Below are positions 45,190 through 58,000 of a stretch of 64,000 nucleotides of DNA, piece after piece; positions within the stretch are counted from its first letter, which is position 1; each line of letters starts with the position of its first letter. The notes under the pieces were generated by a model. The model saw nothing but the letters and a program-made list of their open reading frames with translations, had not been told where the DNA came from and did no database searches. The stretch comes from Pseudocercospora fijiensis CIRAD86. Taxonomy: Eukaryota; Ascomycota; Dothideomycetes; Mycosphaerellales; Mycosphaerellaceae. The stretch spans positions 620,001 through 684,000 of the forward strand of contig NW_006921543.1 in the NCBI RefSeq assembly GCF_000340215.1, in the 5' to 3' direction. A program made the translations under genes and the position numbers.

Positions 45190-48100
45190 TCTAGAGGGTA
45201 TACGTTATCGTAGATTTTACGTAGATCGTCTACGCCTATTAAGTCGTCGATATTATACTATATATTATAGGCGCTCCTATAGCCCTTCTACTTTACTAGG
45301 TATTAGAGAATAGGCTAGCCTCTTCGGACGACGGTCCGTCGTCCGAGAAAGCGCTCGATTTCGTAAGAATCGCCCTCGTTACTAGAACCTAGACTGTCCT
45401 TAGCTATAACGGGCGGGGGCTCGTAATTAACAGTTCTCTTAAAAGGATCTAGGTCTTTAGGAGCTTTTTCTAACTGCGAAACCGATATTACCGGATAGAT
45501 ACGCATTAATAGCGGCAACTCGAGATAGTAGGCTAGTTGTCCGACTTTCTCGAGAACTATAAAAGGCCCTTTAAAATAGTAGCTAAACTTGTACGACTAA
45601 CCTAGCACTTCGTAACTACGGTATAGGCGAAGTGTAATATAGTTACCTAGCTTAAGGAATAGGGGCTTATACTTGCTATTATACCGTTCTTTTATTTTTA
45701 CGTTTACCTAAGTAATCGCGTCCTAGACTTCCTTCTAGATACGACTACGCGCTACCGCCCTATTATACGGATAGTCGTATAGTATATCGAGCGAGTCGAG
45801 ATTCGTCCTTATACCCGTAGTAACCTCGTTTAGCGACTAACCGGTAGTCGCATTATAGGAGTTATTAAGCGTAGCTTATAGCTATAGGATAAACGTCGTC
45901 TAATCCTCGCTAGGATAATCCGCTAACTAGTAACGAATTGCTATCTCAACCGTTTAGTTAGTTCGCTTAGATTAACCGTCGGTCTAAGGGTAGTAGGCCG
46001 TAGACGTAGCTAGCTTCGTACGTAGGCGCGAAAAAACGCCCTTAAAGAAGTCGCTTAGCTAGCAAGAATTACGATTAGCGATAAGTACTACTAGTATACT
46101 TATATCTATTAAACAAAGCCTATCGATTAGGGCGATACCCTAGTCGCAGGCCTTCTAGTCCTCTTTGCCTAAGACGACTACTACCCGCTTAGACGTTTTA
46201 TAAGTAATCGTATATAGTATATTAAATCTATCGGTCGTAACCGGTAAGGCAGTTACGAGATCTATCGTTATAGTATAGTATAGGCCCTTTGTATCCTAAA
46301 TCGGGTAAAGTTCGCTATAAGGAGCGTATCGGAGGGTACGCAAAAGGAGATACTAGTAATAATAATCTAAATAGAGGCGAAGGTAGCGAGCGAGTCGGTA
46401 TATAAAGAAGGAAGCTTAAATGCGGTCGAAGACGCGCTAAAAGCCTTAGTAGCAACGGTTATCGTAAGCCTACTCGAAAATCTCGCCTATTAAGGCCTAA
46501 GGGATATAGAGTCGCTCGCGCCCTAAAGATTAGTTATAGAAATATAAGAGGCCGTCCCTCTCGAAGAATCGAATACCTAGCGGACTATTAAACTTATTAC
46601 CTACGAATAGGTCCGGATTTTTGCTACCCTTATACCGAACTAACGTCTTCGTTACCGAAGGTATATTAGCTCCCTCCGAATAGAGACGCTCTAGAGCATT
46701 CCGCGCCTATACTTATCGAACTAGTCGTAATACCCTAGACTAATGTTCGTCGTTATTATACGCTCGGTTTAAGCGTCGTCGGAAATCCGGATCTAGTTCT
46801 ACTAATATTATATAAAAGTAGGCCACTTCCTCTAGATCGGCCGAAGAGGGTATAATATCGGTATAGTAGGAGAGCGGGTCTAAGTTCTCCTCGTCTAGCG
46901 TTAACTTAGGCGACTCTATGTCCCCTAGGAGTCGACTAAGGGCGTCTAGAACTAGGTATATCCGCCCTAGACGATAAACTATATTAACTCGATATTAGGA
47001 AAGGAACATCGATACCTTTACTAATTTTAGGTTCTGCTTGCCTATATCGGTAGTCGTAGTTATCGATACCGAGTTAGTAAGACCGACCGCGGTATAGTAG
47101 GCTATAAAGATAGTCGTCGGCCTCGATAAAGCATATATTAAATAGCCTACCTTCTTTACTATCTATACGATTCCCGAGTATTCGAGCTCTATTAGCTAAT
47201 ATCGTATCTCCGCCTAAGTTAGGCCTCGGCTTAAGAATAGAATAGGCTAAACCTTATAGTAAGGAAACAACTATGCCTTTCCCTCCGATAGAATCGGGTC
47301 TAGATCCCTATCGATATAGTAGAGCACTACGCTATAGCTAAACTCTTTTAAGGAATCTATATTAGCGTATAAGCGATAGTTAGGGTCGAAATAGTATAGG
47401 AAGGAGAGCTCGTAGAATATCGATTATAATAAGCGAAACGCTTTTACTAGCTCGTCGTAGTGCCGATCGTTCTTACCTAGCGTCGTAACGGCGACGTGCC
47501 GGCGACGACTATTGCCGGTAACTAGTGCCCCTTTTAATAAGCGTATCTTCTCCGCCTATAGAGGCGCTACTATCTACGCGTAGTATAGGATGTATTACCG
47601 TAACTAATTAGTTAGACCGAGATAATACTCTAGTTTCTATACGTTTTCCGGGAACTAAAGCGAGGTAATCGCTACGATTTTCTCCTTACTCGTAGCTAAA
47701 CCGAGGCCGCTAATATGCTAACCTAAAAGGGTCGCGGAGGGGAAGCCTAAGAAAGTCTTCTTCGGACTAATGCTAATCCTTACGGCGTCTAATCTCTAGA
47801 AGACCGCTTCTAGATAATCGAGATACTTAGGCAACGTTTGCGAAAATACTACGATATCGTCGATATAAGCTCGCGCAAAGCTACGATAGTCGCGAAGGAT
47901 CTAATCTAGCTTCCGCTATACGAATTAGACACTATTCGAATATCCTATAATAGCGACCTTATACTATTCCTAGCCGCGATAAGTATTAATCGTTAATTTG
48001 TAACGATCCTCCGGTTTTACGCCCTATTAGTAGAAGAAGGTTAGATAGTCTATAGTACTAATATACTAGCACCCTACTAATTATACAAAAAGATCCGCCT

Positions 48101-49335
48101 AGAGCGGTATCTAATAGCTATCGGGGATCGTTACCTTATTTAAGGCGCGGATATCGACTACTACTCGCGGCTTATTAATTATGCTACCTTTACCGTTAGC
48201 AACGCGCTTCTATACGATAAACACTAGAAAGCCGAAGGGCGTAGGCTCGGTTATATACTATATCTTCCCCTAGCGGTATAGGTCGTCGTATATCTTATCT
48301 ACTACTTTACGATCCCTCTTGCCTAGGTTAATTATACGAGAGGGCGGCAACAGATCTAGGTAATTTAGCACGGTTAGGATAGGCACATAATCGTGCTCTA
48401 GAATATTAACGACCGTTTAGCGATTAGTAAAAAGCTCCGAGTACCGCTCGACTACTATAGCAATTTAGTCTACCTAGTTATTATTACTATAGATCGTTAC
48501 GCCTACGGTATACCGGTATTCCTACTATATATTTAGTATATCCCGCGTAGCCGTAAAAGCGTTAGGACTTAATCCCGCTAGTCTATAGTCGGCTACGTCG
48601 ATATAGTAGGCCCTAGTAATAGTCCTATTACTTAACGAACCGAGTAGCTATCTAGCTCGAATCGTTACTAGAGTCGTCGCATCGTTACGAATATATATAT
48701 AAGAAAAATTAGCGTTTACGACCTAATTATACGCCGTTACTAACGGCGGAGCTTATAACGACAATCCCTATATATTACTAGTTAGCTAAACTAAGAAACC
48801 GGCGTTAAGAATGAAATCCCGGCCCTTAGGGAGGTTACCGCCGTACTTAACTAGCGCGAGAGCGACCGTACGCGGCGCTAATGTTACGTCCTCTACTAGC
48901 CTTACGGGGCGCTAAACCGACTTCCCTTTCTTACGCTTAACGGCAACTTTAAAGTAGGCGTTGTCCTAACTAGCTATAGTAACCGTCTACGCGGGAATAT
49001 CGATCTTTATTCCCTTTAGGGCAATCGTATCTATACCGACTAGGATCTTCGCCTTTAGTTTAGGAACTAGGTAAACCTTACGAGTTATCCGTACTAGAGA
49101 GACCGTACTATCTGTCTTCGCTACTAGGATAAATATATCTAAGACGACGTATTCCTCGGAGCGATACGCGCCGGTAATGCCGCCGATTTTAATCGGTTCG
49201 CGTAGCTTACGTATTTCTACGTCCGGGCGATAGCTTAAAATAAAGTCCTTTTCCGTAATAGTAAGCGTATAGCTAGTATCTAGGCAGACCTATACAGATG
49301 CACCGACTAGTAACAATCGAAGAGAGAAAGTTATA
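45190..49335 (-). pseudogene. TE-D pol: protease, RT, RNase H, integrase, chromodomain-like end
   Basis: Protease active site at 49,280-49,272 reads DTS (DTG with G-to-A), preceded by VCL. RT holds an intact YIDD at 47,867-47,856. RNase H shows YRLYANIDSLKEFS near 47,370. RH-IN linker: VYRLGR...LDALSRLLG near 46,930. Integrase has QAYDNRCYQGF near 46,440, then ITYKTSKRVVVVLGK near 46,190 and YYPQTDGQSERTN (Gln as stops) near 45,970. The end has YLVK...KGYRSAYN near 45,290, a chromodomain-like motif with Trp codons lost. An open stretch at 45,518-45,315 covers the region just before it. Dead through many stops. Confidence 0.88.
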
Positions 49336-49451
49336 TACTACTAATTACAGAATGCGTAACCCTACTAGGCTAACGGAGGCGCCTTCGACTAAATTACTTC
49401 CGAATTCGCTAATACGCGTTCGACAATAGTAGAAGGCGTCGTTACTCCTAT

Positions 49452-49517
49452 ATACTCCCTACGAACATACTAGTATAGAAGGTTGCCCGACCTAAATCGC
49501 CGCCTATAGATCTTACA
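49452..49517 (-). other. C2H2 zinc-finger remnant between TE-D gag and protease
   Basis: Reads C-K-I-(C to Y)-RRRF-RSGNL-L-(H to Y)-stop-(H to Y)-VRRE-(H to Y). The spacing C-x2-C-x3-F-x5-L-x2-H-x4-H is exactly a C2H2 finger once CpA/TpG decay is allowed for. Such a finger next to protease is known in some fungal gypsy elements. Confidence 0.65.
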
Positions 49518-52500
49518 AGCGTGCTTCGTAGAGGTAAATAGTTAGATCGCCGCTAGTAGGGACGCTTTAGCCTATAGTACCGAGTTTAACGCTAATAGTA
49601 AGCGGTCGCCTACGCCCGCAAAGTAAGCTCCTAAGCCCGGATCGGAGTCGTATAGGTCGGTAAAGTAGTCGGCGTCTTCTCCGGCGTTACCGAAATAGCT
49701 ATAGTTATCTACGTCGGTTCTCCTATTATCCTCCTAACTATCCTCCTAATAGCTGTCGTCGGCTTAGTTAGTATTATTTACAGTATTGCCTGCTTTCTTA
49801 CTATTATCGGCAAAGTTAGCCTACTTACGAGCTCGATCGTTACGCTTTCTATCCTATTAATTAAATAGGCGCGAATTAACTCGCTTTAGGTCTTTCGGAA
49901 GGAAGGTAGAGCTACTACCCTTCGATAGTCCTTTACTATTTCCTACTAGTAGCAGGCGATTCTACTAAGGGGCGTTAGGTAGGCGATTCTGCTAATAGGC
50001 GTTAGTAAGGCGTAGTAGGTTCGGTCGGTCGATATCGCGGTTCTAGTAGTTAGGGGATGCTCTTACTAGAGCGAAGCTCGCGAGGGTATAAGAGGCGTTC
50101 CCTTCTTATCGGTTCTACTAGGCAGCCTTACTAGCGCGGCTATTATTCCTAGTCGTAGCGTCCTAGCGACGATTAGACGAGGACGAAAGCATATGCTCCT
50201 AGATTAATACCTACTTCTTATAGTACGTAACCTACTTATTAACCTTTATACGACGATTTAGCTCGTCTATATTTAATTAGAGACGCGGGTCTATTCGACG
50301 ATAAGCTTCTAAGAGCCGGTTCGATTTCTATATACTAGCATCCTTAGCGAGTTGCACCGTCTTAATAATAAAGTCCGTTACTAAACGCTCTAAAGCGATA
50401 TCCTACCGGTCGTAGCGTTACCTATCGAGGAGATCTATCGCCTTTATCGGAGGGACCTTCTATTTCTTACTAAGACAACGTTCCTAGCGCTTTAGACTGT
50501 ATCCGCTATAGAGCTTTACTCGGTTACGGCTAGAAAGGTAACTATAATACTAACTAAGCGCTATCTCTCGAAAGTAAAGGAAGAGATTAAAACGAACTAT
50601 CTCTCGCTCTACGATATAAGTATAATCCTTAGCCGCTTCGATAAAAGTATAGACCGAACGGTATATTATCTTGTTTCCGACTAAGGCGTAGTCTCTCTTA
50701 CCGTAATCTGTAATACTAAGTAGAGGATCGAAGAACCCGAGATACGCTAGATCGAACTATAGCCGCTAGGGGCGGGCGTAGTACCCTTAGAGATAACTCG
50801 CTTTAGAAACTAGCGATTCCGCGACGTAGTCTAGACAATACTAATAGTATCTACGACAGCGAGCGTGTCTATAATAACTAGTATCTAAGGAGCTATCGTT
50901 ATCTAATAAGGATTAATCGGAGTCGTCCGAATCCTCGCTATCCGACGAGGATCTATCCTTACTCGGATTACCCCGATACCGACGGTGTTTCTAGCGTTGC
51001 TTCTTGCCTTCTCGTAGTAGACCCTATAGGTCTAATAGCGGAAAGGGCAAAGACTAATCCTATACCGGCTCGCGAGAGGGATCGCCCGGATCGAAGTTAC
51101 TAGCTAGTAGTAGCGGTAGATAGACTAACGAATTGCTAGGAGGGTTACTAGTAGGGTTGCTAGGAGGATTACTAGGCGGATTGCTAGGCGGATCGCCTAG
51201 CGCAAAGCCGCCCCGACGTAAGCGGCTATACCTATAGGTATTTATATATACGTCTACCCTCTACTAGTAATCGTATTAACCCGAGTTCGGCTAGGGCGGA
51301 CTTAGCTTACGCGTAGCCGATAGCGGTAAAATCGCCTATTCTATTAGAAAGTCTAATACGGCTTCGTTAGGATAGACTCCTCTCCGTCTAGCTAATTCGC
51401 GAAGATAATTACGACGCTAACGGTTTTATTATATAGCGATGTTCGCCTTATCGATCTCCTCGGTTATCTACGAGGTATCTACTAGAGTACGATATTAGAA
51501 ACGACTACGCGGCTCGTTAGTCTACGGGTCGGCGAGGCCGTCGTTTATTAGAGGCAATTAGCCGCGACTAATGTCCTAGAACGGCGACGTCGATAGATCG
51601 GAAGGCCCGGTTAACAGTTCCTTAGAGGAAGTCTTAGGTAAAGGCCCCCCTAGCTTCTAAGGATTCTCGTCCGCCGGGTATCGTAGCTTAAGTAGCCTCT
51701 ATAAGAAAACCGATTTAAGCGAGCTATTAGGCGAACCGGGACGCTATTCCGGCGGTACGGTTGTTTCTACTATAGTAATAGGCGAAACCGTAGGCCGCGG
51801 TAGAACTTAAGCTAGTCGGGCCGGTAGGCGCTACTCTACTATAGGTAGTAGATGTGTATCCGGGTAGAATTAACGGTAATAGCGTAAATCGCGCACCGTT
51901 AGGAGCGCGGCTTTAAGCTCCTTAACCGATTTAGTTAGAATTCCTTTATCTACTACCTACTACCCTAGGAAGTTGTAACCGTTAAGGGCGTTTAGATAGA
52001 GTTCCTCGATTTTAGCCTATAGAGGCGGCGGATTTCCTACGAGCAGGTAATAGTATAGAATATATAAGGTAAGCAAGTCGATTCGGCCGTACTTTGCCCT
52101 AAGCTAGGTCGCGAAGTTCTCGCTATAATCGACGTAGCTCTAAATATAGGAACAGATACGTAGGATATAGGGCTCTATATCTAGCAATCCGAGATTGTAG
52201 TACTAGGGCAGCGGTTAAACCGCTAGCTTAGCTAATTTCGAGGCTTCTACCGGAGTTAGAAGCGAGTCCGAAGGAGCTATAGTAAGCGGGTAAACTATTA
52301 GTAAGAGGGTAGAGGCGAGATAGTCTCTAGATAGAGGACAATAACAGAGAACCGACTAAAGGCGGAGGAGCGTAGCTTATCGGGGCAGGTCCTTCTAGGG
52401 AAAGTAGCTACCCCTAGACCTAGGTATAGTAGGCAATTGCTACTAAAGGTAGAAACTACTACTACTATCTCCTCGGGGTACTAATAGGATCGCCGATAAG

Positions 52501-52700
52501 GCGCTCGCGCGTCGGTAGGGTATAGTACGGAAGGGTAGTAAATCGAATAGATACCGTCGTAACGGGTAGGAGTTAAATCGTAGTAATCGGCGGAAGATCG
52601 GTAGGACCCGTAGCTAATCGCGTCGATTCTTATCGTAGCTATACCGACCGGGGTCGATTCGGGTAGAGGACTAGTAGTTAGTATAGAAGCTAACTAAGTG
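49518..52700 (-). pseudogene. TE-D gag
   Basis: Minus frame in continuity with the finger and protease. Recognisable segments: a Cys/His/Tyr-rich knuckle-like patch (HARCRRYY) near 50,850; helical capsid-like sequence at about 50,700-50,250 (KLYSGYSLKR, LERLVTDFIIKTVQLAKDAS); a Lys/Arg/Asn-rich part near 49,850; and a Pro/Gly-rich N-terminal half (about 52,650-51,000) with GGFALGDPP-type short repeats near 51,170. No start codon is certain. Confidence 0.55.
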
Positions 52701-52719
52701 TTAAGCGAAGCTACTAAGT

Positions 52720-52906
52720 TGCTAGGCATACGGTTATAGTACGAAGGTATCGTAACGGTTATACGGTATAAAAGTTAATAATTCTCTAAGGTGCCGCGAG
52801 GCAAGCTATCTATATAATAGTCCTACTATTAGTAGCAATAGCGACCGCAGCGGTTAATAGTAACCGCTGCCTGCTATCGTATATACAATAGTGTTATATC
52901 GTAATA
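52720..52906 (-). repeat. TE-D 5' LTR (187 bp)
   Basis: Begins TGCTAGGCATA, ends ATCGTAATA, then the TAGGT duplication. An 8-base segment just inside (52,710-52,717) is an inverted match to 52,829-52,836 of this LTR, offset two bases from the LTR edge. Confidence 0.93.
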
Positions 52907-52911
52907 TAGGT
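52907..52911. repeat. TE-D target-site duplication, right (TAGGT)
   Basis: Second copy of the duplication. Confidence 0.94.
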
Positions 52912-53753
52912 CCTTACTAATCTATATTCGACTAAGCCTACTAAACTAGTATAACCTATTCTTCCGGAGTTCGATATAGAACAACTTATAAGCAACTCCC
53001 TATATTAGGCTAGGGCAAAGCTTACTAAGGAACACTTTAATATAAGGAAGGCGGAGTTTAAGCGCTTTAGGATAGCTCGTAATAAGACAATTAAATATCT
53101 AGCTACAACTATAGATATTCGCTATTACTTAGAGATTACTAATCCTAATATAGACAATATAGTACTAACTATACGGCTTATTCTAACTCGATTAAAGAAT
53201 AAGCTAGCACCTAACACTTAGTAGCAACTTGAAAGGACTGCCCTTAGTAAGGAGCTTTACCGCCTTGTAAATTCTAAGCAGGTAAAGGATCCTAAGCACT
53301 AGTATAAGGAATAGCTTAACCTTTATAAGACGATAAAACGCATACAATACCCGGAATTTAACAACCTAGTAACCTACCTATATACTATAGTTACGAATAT
53401 AGATAAGACCTATAGCAAAGGCCTCTATATAATATACTAGGCAGGGCTATTAGTTAATAACTTCTATTAACTAATTAGCATAGTACGAGAATATGCCTAT
53501 AATATGCTAGGTGCTTCTACGAAGAAGGGTTTATTATTTAGCATTATATACGAAGAAACAGATAAAGCTAGTACTAACGCCGCTTTGTAAGCTACGGACG
53601 ATAAGAACAAGGGCCGTAGTAATAGTAGCACCCGCATACTAAAGACCTATACTAAGCTTACTAGTATAGGTAAGAAGAAGGTATATAAAAACCGCGGCAA
53701 ATGCACTATAGTAAACTACCGCCTTCGAGAATAGGTTAAAGAGAAGGATAAGG
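52912..53753 (+). pseudogene. TE-F copia gag, main part
   Basis: The plus frame reads LISNSLYQARAKLTKEHFN, FKRFRIARNKTIKYLATTID and later LNLYKTIKRIQYPEF. This matches the copia gag plan of a helical domain followed by an LYxxL...LKRI region (the UBN2/DUF4219-type domain). A basic C-terminus (GKKKVYKNRGKC) precedes the TE-E insertion at TAAGG (53,749-53,753). Only Gln/Trp stops. Confidence 0.7.
53749..53753. repeat. TE-E target-site duplication, left (TAAGG)
   Basis: Matches 60,651-60,655; frame of TE-F resumes after removal. Confidence 0.94.
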
Positions 53754-54099
53754 TATTACAGTTACTCGCGATAGATCGTTAGGTAACTTCTTATTACGTG
53801 CAAGCCGAGGCTTCTTTAGAGAGGCTAATATAAGCGGGAGGCAGAGACAGAATAATTAGTATAAAGGTAATTCCAATTAGTAAGTAGGTAATATAAGTTA
53901 AACGCCTCGAGCTATAAGGGCATTCCGGCGTTCCCAAATACAAAGGAGATATCTTATCTATAGTCGTAAGCGACGTAAGCGACGCTATCGCTCTCGACCG
54001 CTTCTATCGCTCCTAGTAAGATAGAGCGATAGCTTAGCCTACTAGTCTTAGCGTCGCTCTAAGATTATATAAGGACTCTAGCTAATTAGATCCGTAACA
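53754..54099 (-). repeat. TE-E 3' LTR (346 bp)
   Basis: Highly similar to 60,305-60,650. Contains a strong internal inverted repeat built on CGCTATCGCTCT/AGAGCGATAGC at about 53,980-54,035. Confidence 0.94.
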
Positions 54100-54163
54100 C
54101 TATCCCCCTCCTTAAGCGGAATAGTCCCTTATTCCGGAACTTTCTAATTCTAACTTCTTCGTT

Positions 54164-54745
54164 ATACTAAAGTTATCGAAGGACTTGTCTTCTCGCTAGC
54201 GTAAGGAAAATATCGCAAATAACATTCTCGCCGACTATCTCGAAATACCGATCCGCTACTTTTATTACGAATAGGCCGGTAAATCCTATAAGGTCGATCT
54301 TCGTTCCGGTCGCTACTCCGAGTACGCCCTATACGGCTAGTCCTATAATATGCAAGTTATTTATATAGAGTATAAAAAAACCCGGAAGGCGCGCCTAAAG
54401 ATAGCTAAAAATCTTAAGGCGGCCGAAGAGGAGGAGGACCTTCTTACGCGGAAACTCTTCGAGTACTACGTAAAGGTCCGCCGTTTACGTAAGTCGCTAC
54501 GTATAAAGGAGCATCGGGAGATATAAGCTCTTAAGGTAGAGGAAGCCTCTATTTAATAGGCGGAGGAGCTCGAAAGAGAGCTAGGCTCTTCGCCTATAGA
54601 GCCGATATTATTCTCGTTGCCTACTAACGAGCCGTTTCCCCTAGATAGCCGATTATAGATATCGCCTTATAACTAGAGTCGTCTAGATAGAATATCCTAG
54701 CCTATCTCTAAAATTCCTAGTAGGAGCGCCGAGAATCTAGTGTCC
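54164..54745 (+). pseudogene. Antisense ORF in TE-E: Cys-rich motif plus coiled coil
   Basis: Start is probably ATA (ATG mutated) at 54,164, followed by LSKDLSSR. Residues about 30-60 show a run RYFYYE..GKSYKVD...GRYSEYALYG. The Tyr codons at six spaced positions are all TAC/TAT, the products of TGC/TGT, so the parent motif was C-x2-C-x5-C...C-x2-C-x5-C, a zinc-binding-like pattern. It is followed by a Lys/Glu/Arg/Leu coiled coil (KAAEEEEDLLTRKLFEYY) and EELERELG. Similar Cys-plus-coiled-coil proteins are common as repetitive hypothetical proteins in filamentous fungi. Coding strand is opposite to gag-pol. The C-terminal part is homologous to 807-1,020. Confidence 0.65.
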
Positions 54746-55000
54746 TAAAGGTATATATTTCTAGTGTTTCCTATCTATTTCATCTTCTAGCTAGTTAGTC
54801 TAGTAGTATAATTCTTAGCTATAAAAGATATAGTTGCTAGGTACGCTATTAGAGTCCCCGCTCCTCGAGCTATACTACCCTAGGTCGTTAAGAACTCTAA
54901 GGCGCTATAATCGATAGGGTCTAAGAGGTCGTAGGTTTAATTCCTATACTAGTTATTTCTTTTTTGTCTAGTTTTAATATTTTTTAATTATCTACTAACA
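54740..55000 (+). repeat. tRNA-like dispersed segment, copy 2
   Basis: Partner of 1,020-1,290, with box-B-like GGTTTAATTCC at 54,934-54,944 and a T run at 54,960-54,965. Better conserved between copies than the coding DNA beside it. Confidence 0.45.
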
Positions 55001-55009
55001 GTTCTGTAG

Positions 55010-58000
55010 GTTTTCTTTTAGTTCCTAAGTGTTTTCTAAATGTAGGTATCCTTTCTATTTAATAAGGTATTTCTAACCTTACTAGTCTAGGATTTTCTCG
55101 ACTTTAAACTTATTTTCTTCCTTAGGTTAGAAGTGAAATGTTTCTTAATACGGTGTTTCGGCGTCTATAGGTTCTAGTATAGAGATATAGAATACTAGGT
55201 AGATTTTTGCGTTATCCGGTAGTTTAAGTCGGTAATTAACTAGTCCTTTAGGCTTATTAATTAAAAATAGCCCGACTTTAACGTAGTCTAGTTTCTTAGT
55301 CGATCTCCGGGCTTTTAGATTCTTTATTAGGAGGTAGACCTTATCCCCCTTTTTAGCTAAGGTGCCGTTTTTCGTTTAGCATTATACGGTCCCGTAAGCT
55401 TTTCTTAAGACTCGGCAATTGCCTTTTGCAATTGTTTATATACCTGCTTCAAGTCTTCTAAAGCGACTATCGCTTTATCCGCGTATAGATACTATAAATA
55501 CTGTTCCCCGAATAGCTACGGATGTTTCCTAAAATTAGCGAAGAATAGTGTTTCTTTGGTAGTCTTAGATTGCTAATTGTTTAGTGCAAGTTATACTATA
55601 GGCAATAGCGATGCCTAATTGTTCTATACGTAATTAACGTAGTATCGTAAGTATACCTCTAAGGCCTAATTCTTGATTTCCGTTTAGCCGTCTATCTATA
55701 GATAGTATACCGTTAATAGCTTATACTTAATTCTAAGTGTCGCTATAAGCGTCTTCTAGTAGTTTGATATAAAGAGCTTGTCTCTATCCGTAATATAGGT
55801 CCTTAGGAATCCGTAGTATCGTATAAGTCTATCTAGTACGAGGTATCCGAGTTGCTCTACCGTACTTGCTTCGCTAGCAGGAATAAAGTGTATATATTTC
55901 GTAAGCCTATCGACTATAACAAGTATTATATCGTAGCTATATCCTATAACTAGATCCTTAGATTTTAGTAGTTTCGTAATAAAGTCTATTATAACTTCGT
56001 CCTATAGTTTATCTAGTAGCGTCCTAAATTAGATATATCTATATTTAGCGTGTCTATTAGCCTTATTACGCTAATATTGTAGACATTTCTTAATATATTC
56101 TAGAACTCGTTGTCGCATATATAGGAATCCGAAGCTTCGCTTAACTAGTTCTATTGTTTTTGAAACTCTAGGGTGTCTATTTTCTAGTCCGTCGTAGTGT
56201 TGTCGTATATACTCCGTAACTCGTTCCTTAGGTACTTAGTATTTCCTATACTCGATTAGGAACTGTTCTTCTATATCCTAAAGAATTCGTATAATATAGT
56301 TAAATTCCTTTATATTAGTACTAAGGCTTCCGTCTTAGTTTGCCTTTAATATCTGTTGCTATACTAGTTCGTAACCTTCTATATAGTCGCTACGGCGGCT
56401 TAGTGCGTCGGCTCGTCCGTTCTCGCGTCCTAGGGTATAGCGGATTTCGAACTTGTACTATCCTAGTAGCTCCGACTAGCGGGCCTATCTTCGGGTTAGT
56501 ACTTTAGTCGTAGTAAAGTAAGTTAGATTCTTATAATTAGAAAGAATCGTAAGACTTAGTGCTCCTTCCGCGTATACTCGCTAGTATTGCAGTAATACAA
56601 CTATTGTAAGTAGCTCCTTATTATAGATATCGTAGTTCTATTCCGCGGGTAATATCTTTCTCGAGTAATAGGCTACCGGGTATCGTTTCCCGTTATACTC
56701 TTGCGTAAGGTATACTCCTATAGCTCTATCTAACGCGTCTGTCTCTATCTAGACCGCCTTATTCCTATCGAATAGTCGTAGCGTTAGTACGGAAGCGCAT
56801 TGCTCCTTTAGTTGCCTAAACGCTATATCTTCCTTCGTACTCTAGTTCTATTTCTTGTCTTTCTTTATAAGCTCCGTAAGGGGTGCCGCTATCTTAGAGT
56901 AGCCCTCGATAAATTTCCTATTATAGTTAGCTAATCCTAGGAATAATTGTACGTCCTTAACGCATATTAGCGTTAGCTATTCCTATATTAACTTGGTTTT
57001 TTCTAGATCGATCCTAATTCCTATAGTACTAATAATAAATCCTAGGAACTTGACTTCCTTCTTATAGAATTCGTATTTCTTAGGTGCAGTCTTGAATCCT
57101 ACTTAAGTAAATCGTTTAAAGACGTCCTATACTATCTGTATATAGTCCGCGAGAGCTCCCTTAGTATAGACTAAGATATCGTCTATATATACGATAACGT
57201 ATACGTCTAGGAGGTCTCGGAGGACTTCGTTTATAAGGTCTTAATATAACGCTAGGGCATTTGTAAGTCCTATAGGTATAACTAAGAATTCGTAAAGCCT
57301 ATATCTTGTTCGGAATGCTATTATCTATTCGTATCTAGCTACTATACGTATTGCGTAAAACGCATCGCGTAGGTTAATCTTCGTATACTAGTCTAATCTA
57401 GTTAATCGGTCTTATATTTCTTCGATATTCGGTAGTAGGTACCGATTCTTAATCGTAATATCGTTAAGTCGTCTAAAATCGACTACTAGCCGTCCTTCGT
57501 CTAATCCGGCGTTCGGAACGAATATTACTAGTAAGGCTGCCGAGGATATCGACTTCCGTATCTAGCCTTTTTCTAATTTCTCTTTTAGCTACTTGTCTAG
57601 GGTTTTAAGCTCTTTCTTAGACATTGCGTATAAGGGTCCCTATAGAGGCTCTTTCCTAGGCTATAAGTATATCTTATAATCCTATAGTTAGTGTTTAGGT
57701 AAGGCTACCTTGCCTCTCTCCTCTTTAAAGAGTCGCTTCTACTTACTATACTCTTTAGGAATGTCTAGGTCCGAGATTCTAGTTTTATTCTTCGATAGCG
57801 TATAACTTCTATCCTTCCCGTAATTATTATTATAACCCTCCTAACCTAACGGTAGTATCGATCCGGATTGAATACGGTTCTCCGTAATTCCTATCGACGT
57901 AAACGTCTTACGAGTCGCTCTACGTTTATTAATCTTATCTGCCTACGAACGCTACCGCTATATAGGTTGAATGCCGATTATATAGTCGCATTCCTTAAAT

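Larger units (their letters stand above)
39624..52906 (-). mobile_element. TE-D: giant Ty3/gypsy retrotransposon, 13,283 bp, with an extra ORF
   Basis: Two 187-bp LTRs and 5-bp TSD TAGGT frame the element. A polypurine tract (complement CCTCCCCCTCT, 39,812-39,822) abuts the left LTR, so transcription is on the minus strand. Order from the 5' end: gag, C2H2-type finger, protease, RT, RNase H, integrase, chromodomain-like end, and then about 5 kb of extra coding sequence. Twice the usual gypsy length. Not interrupted by another LTR element that I can see. Confidence 0.92.
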
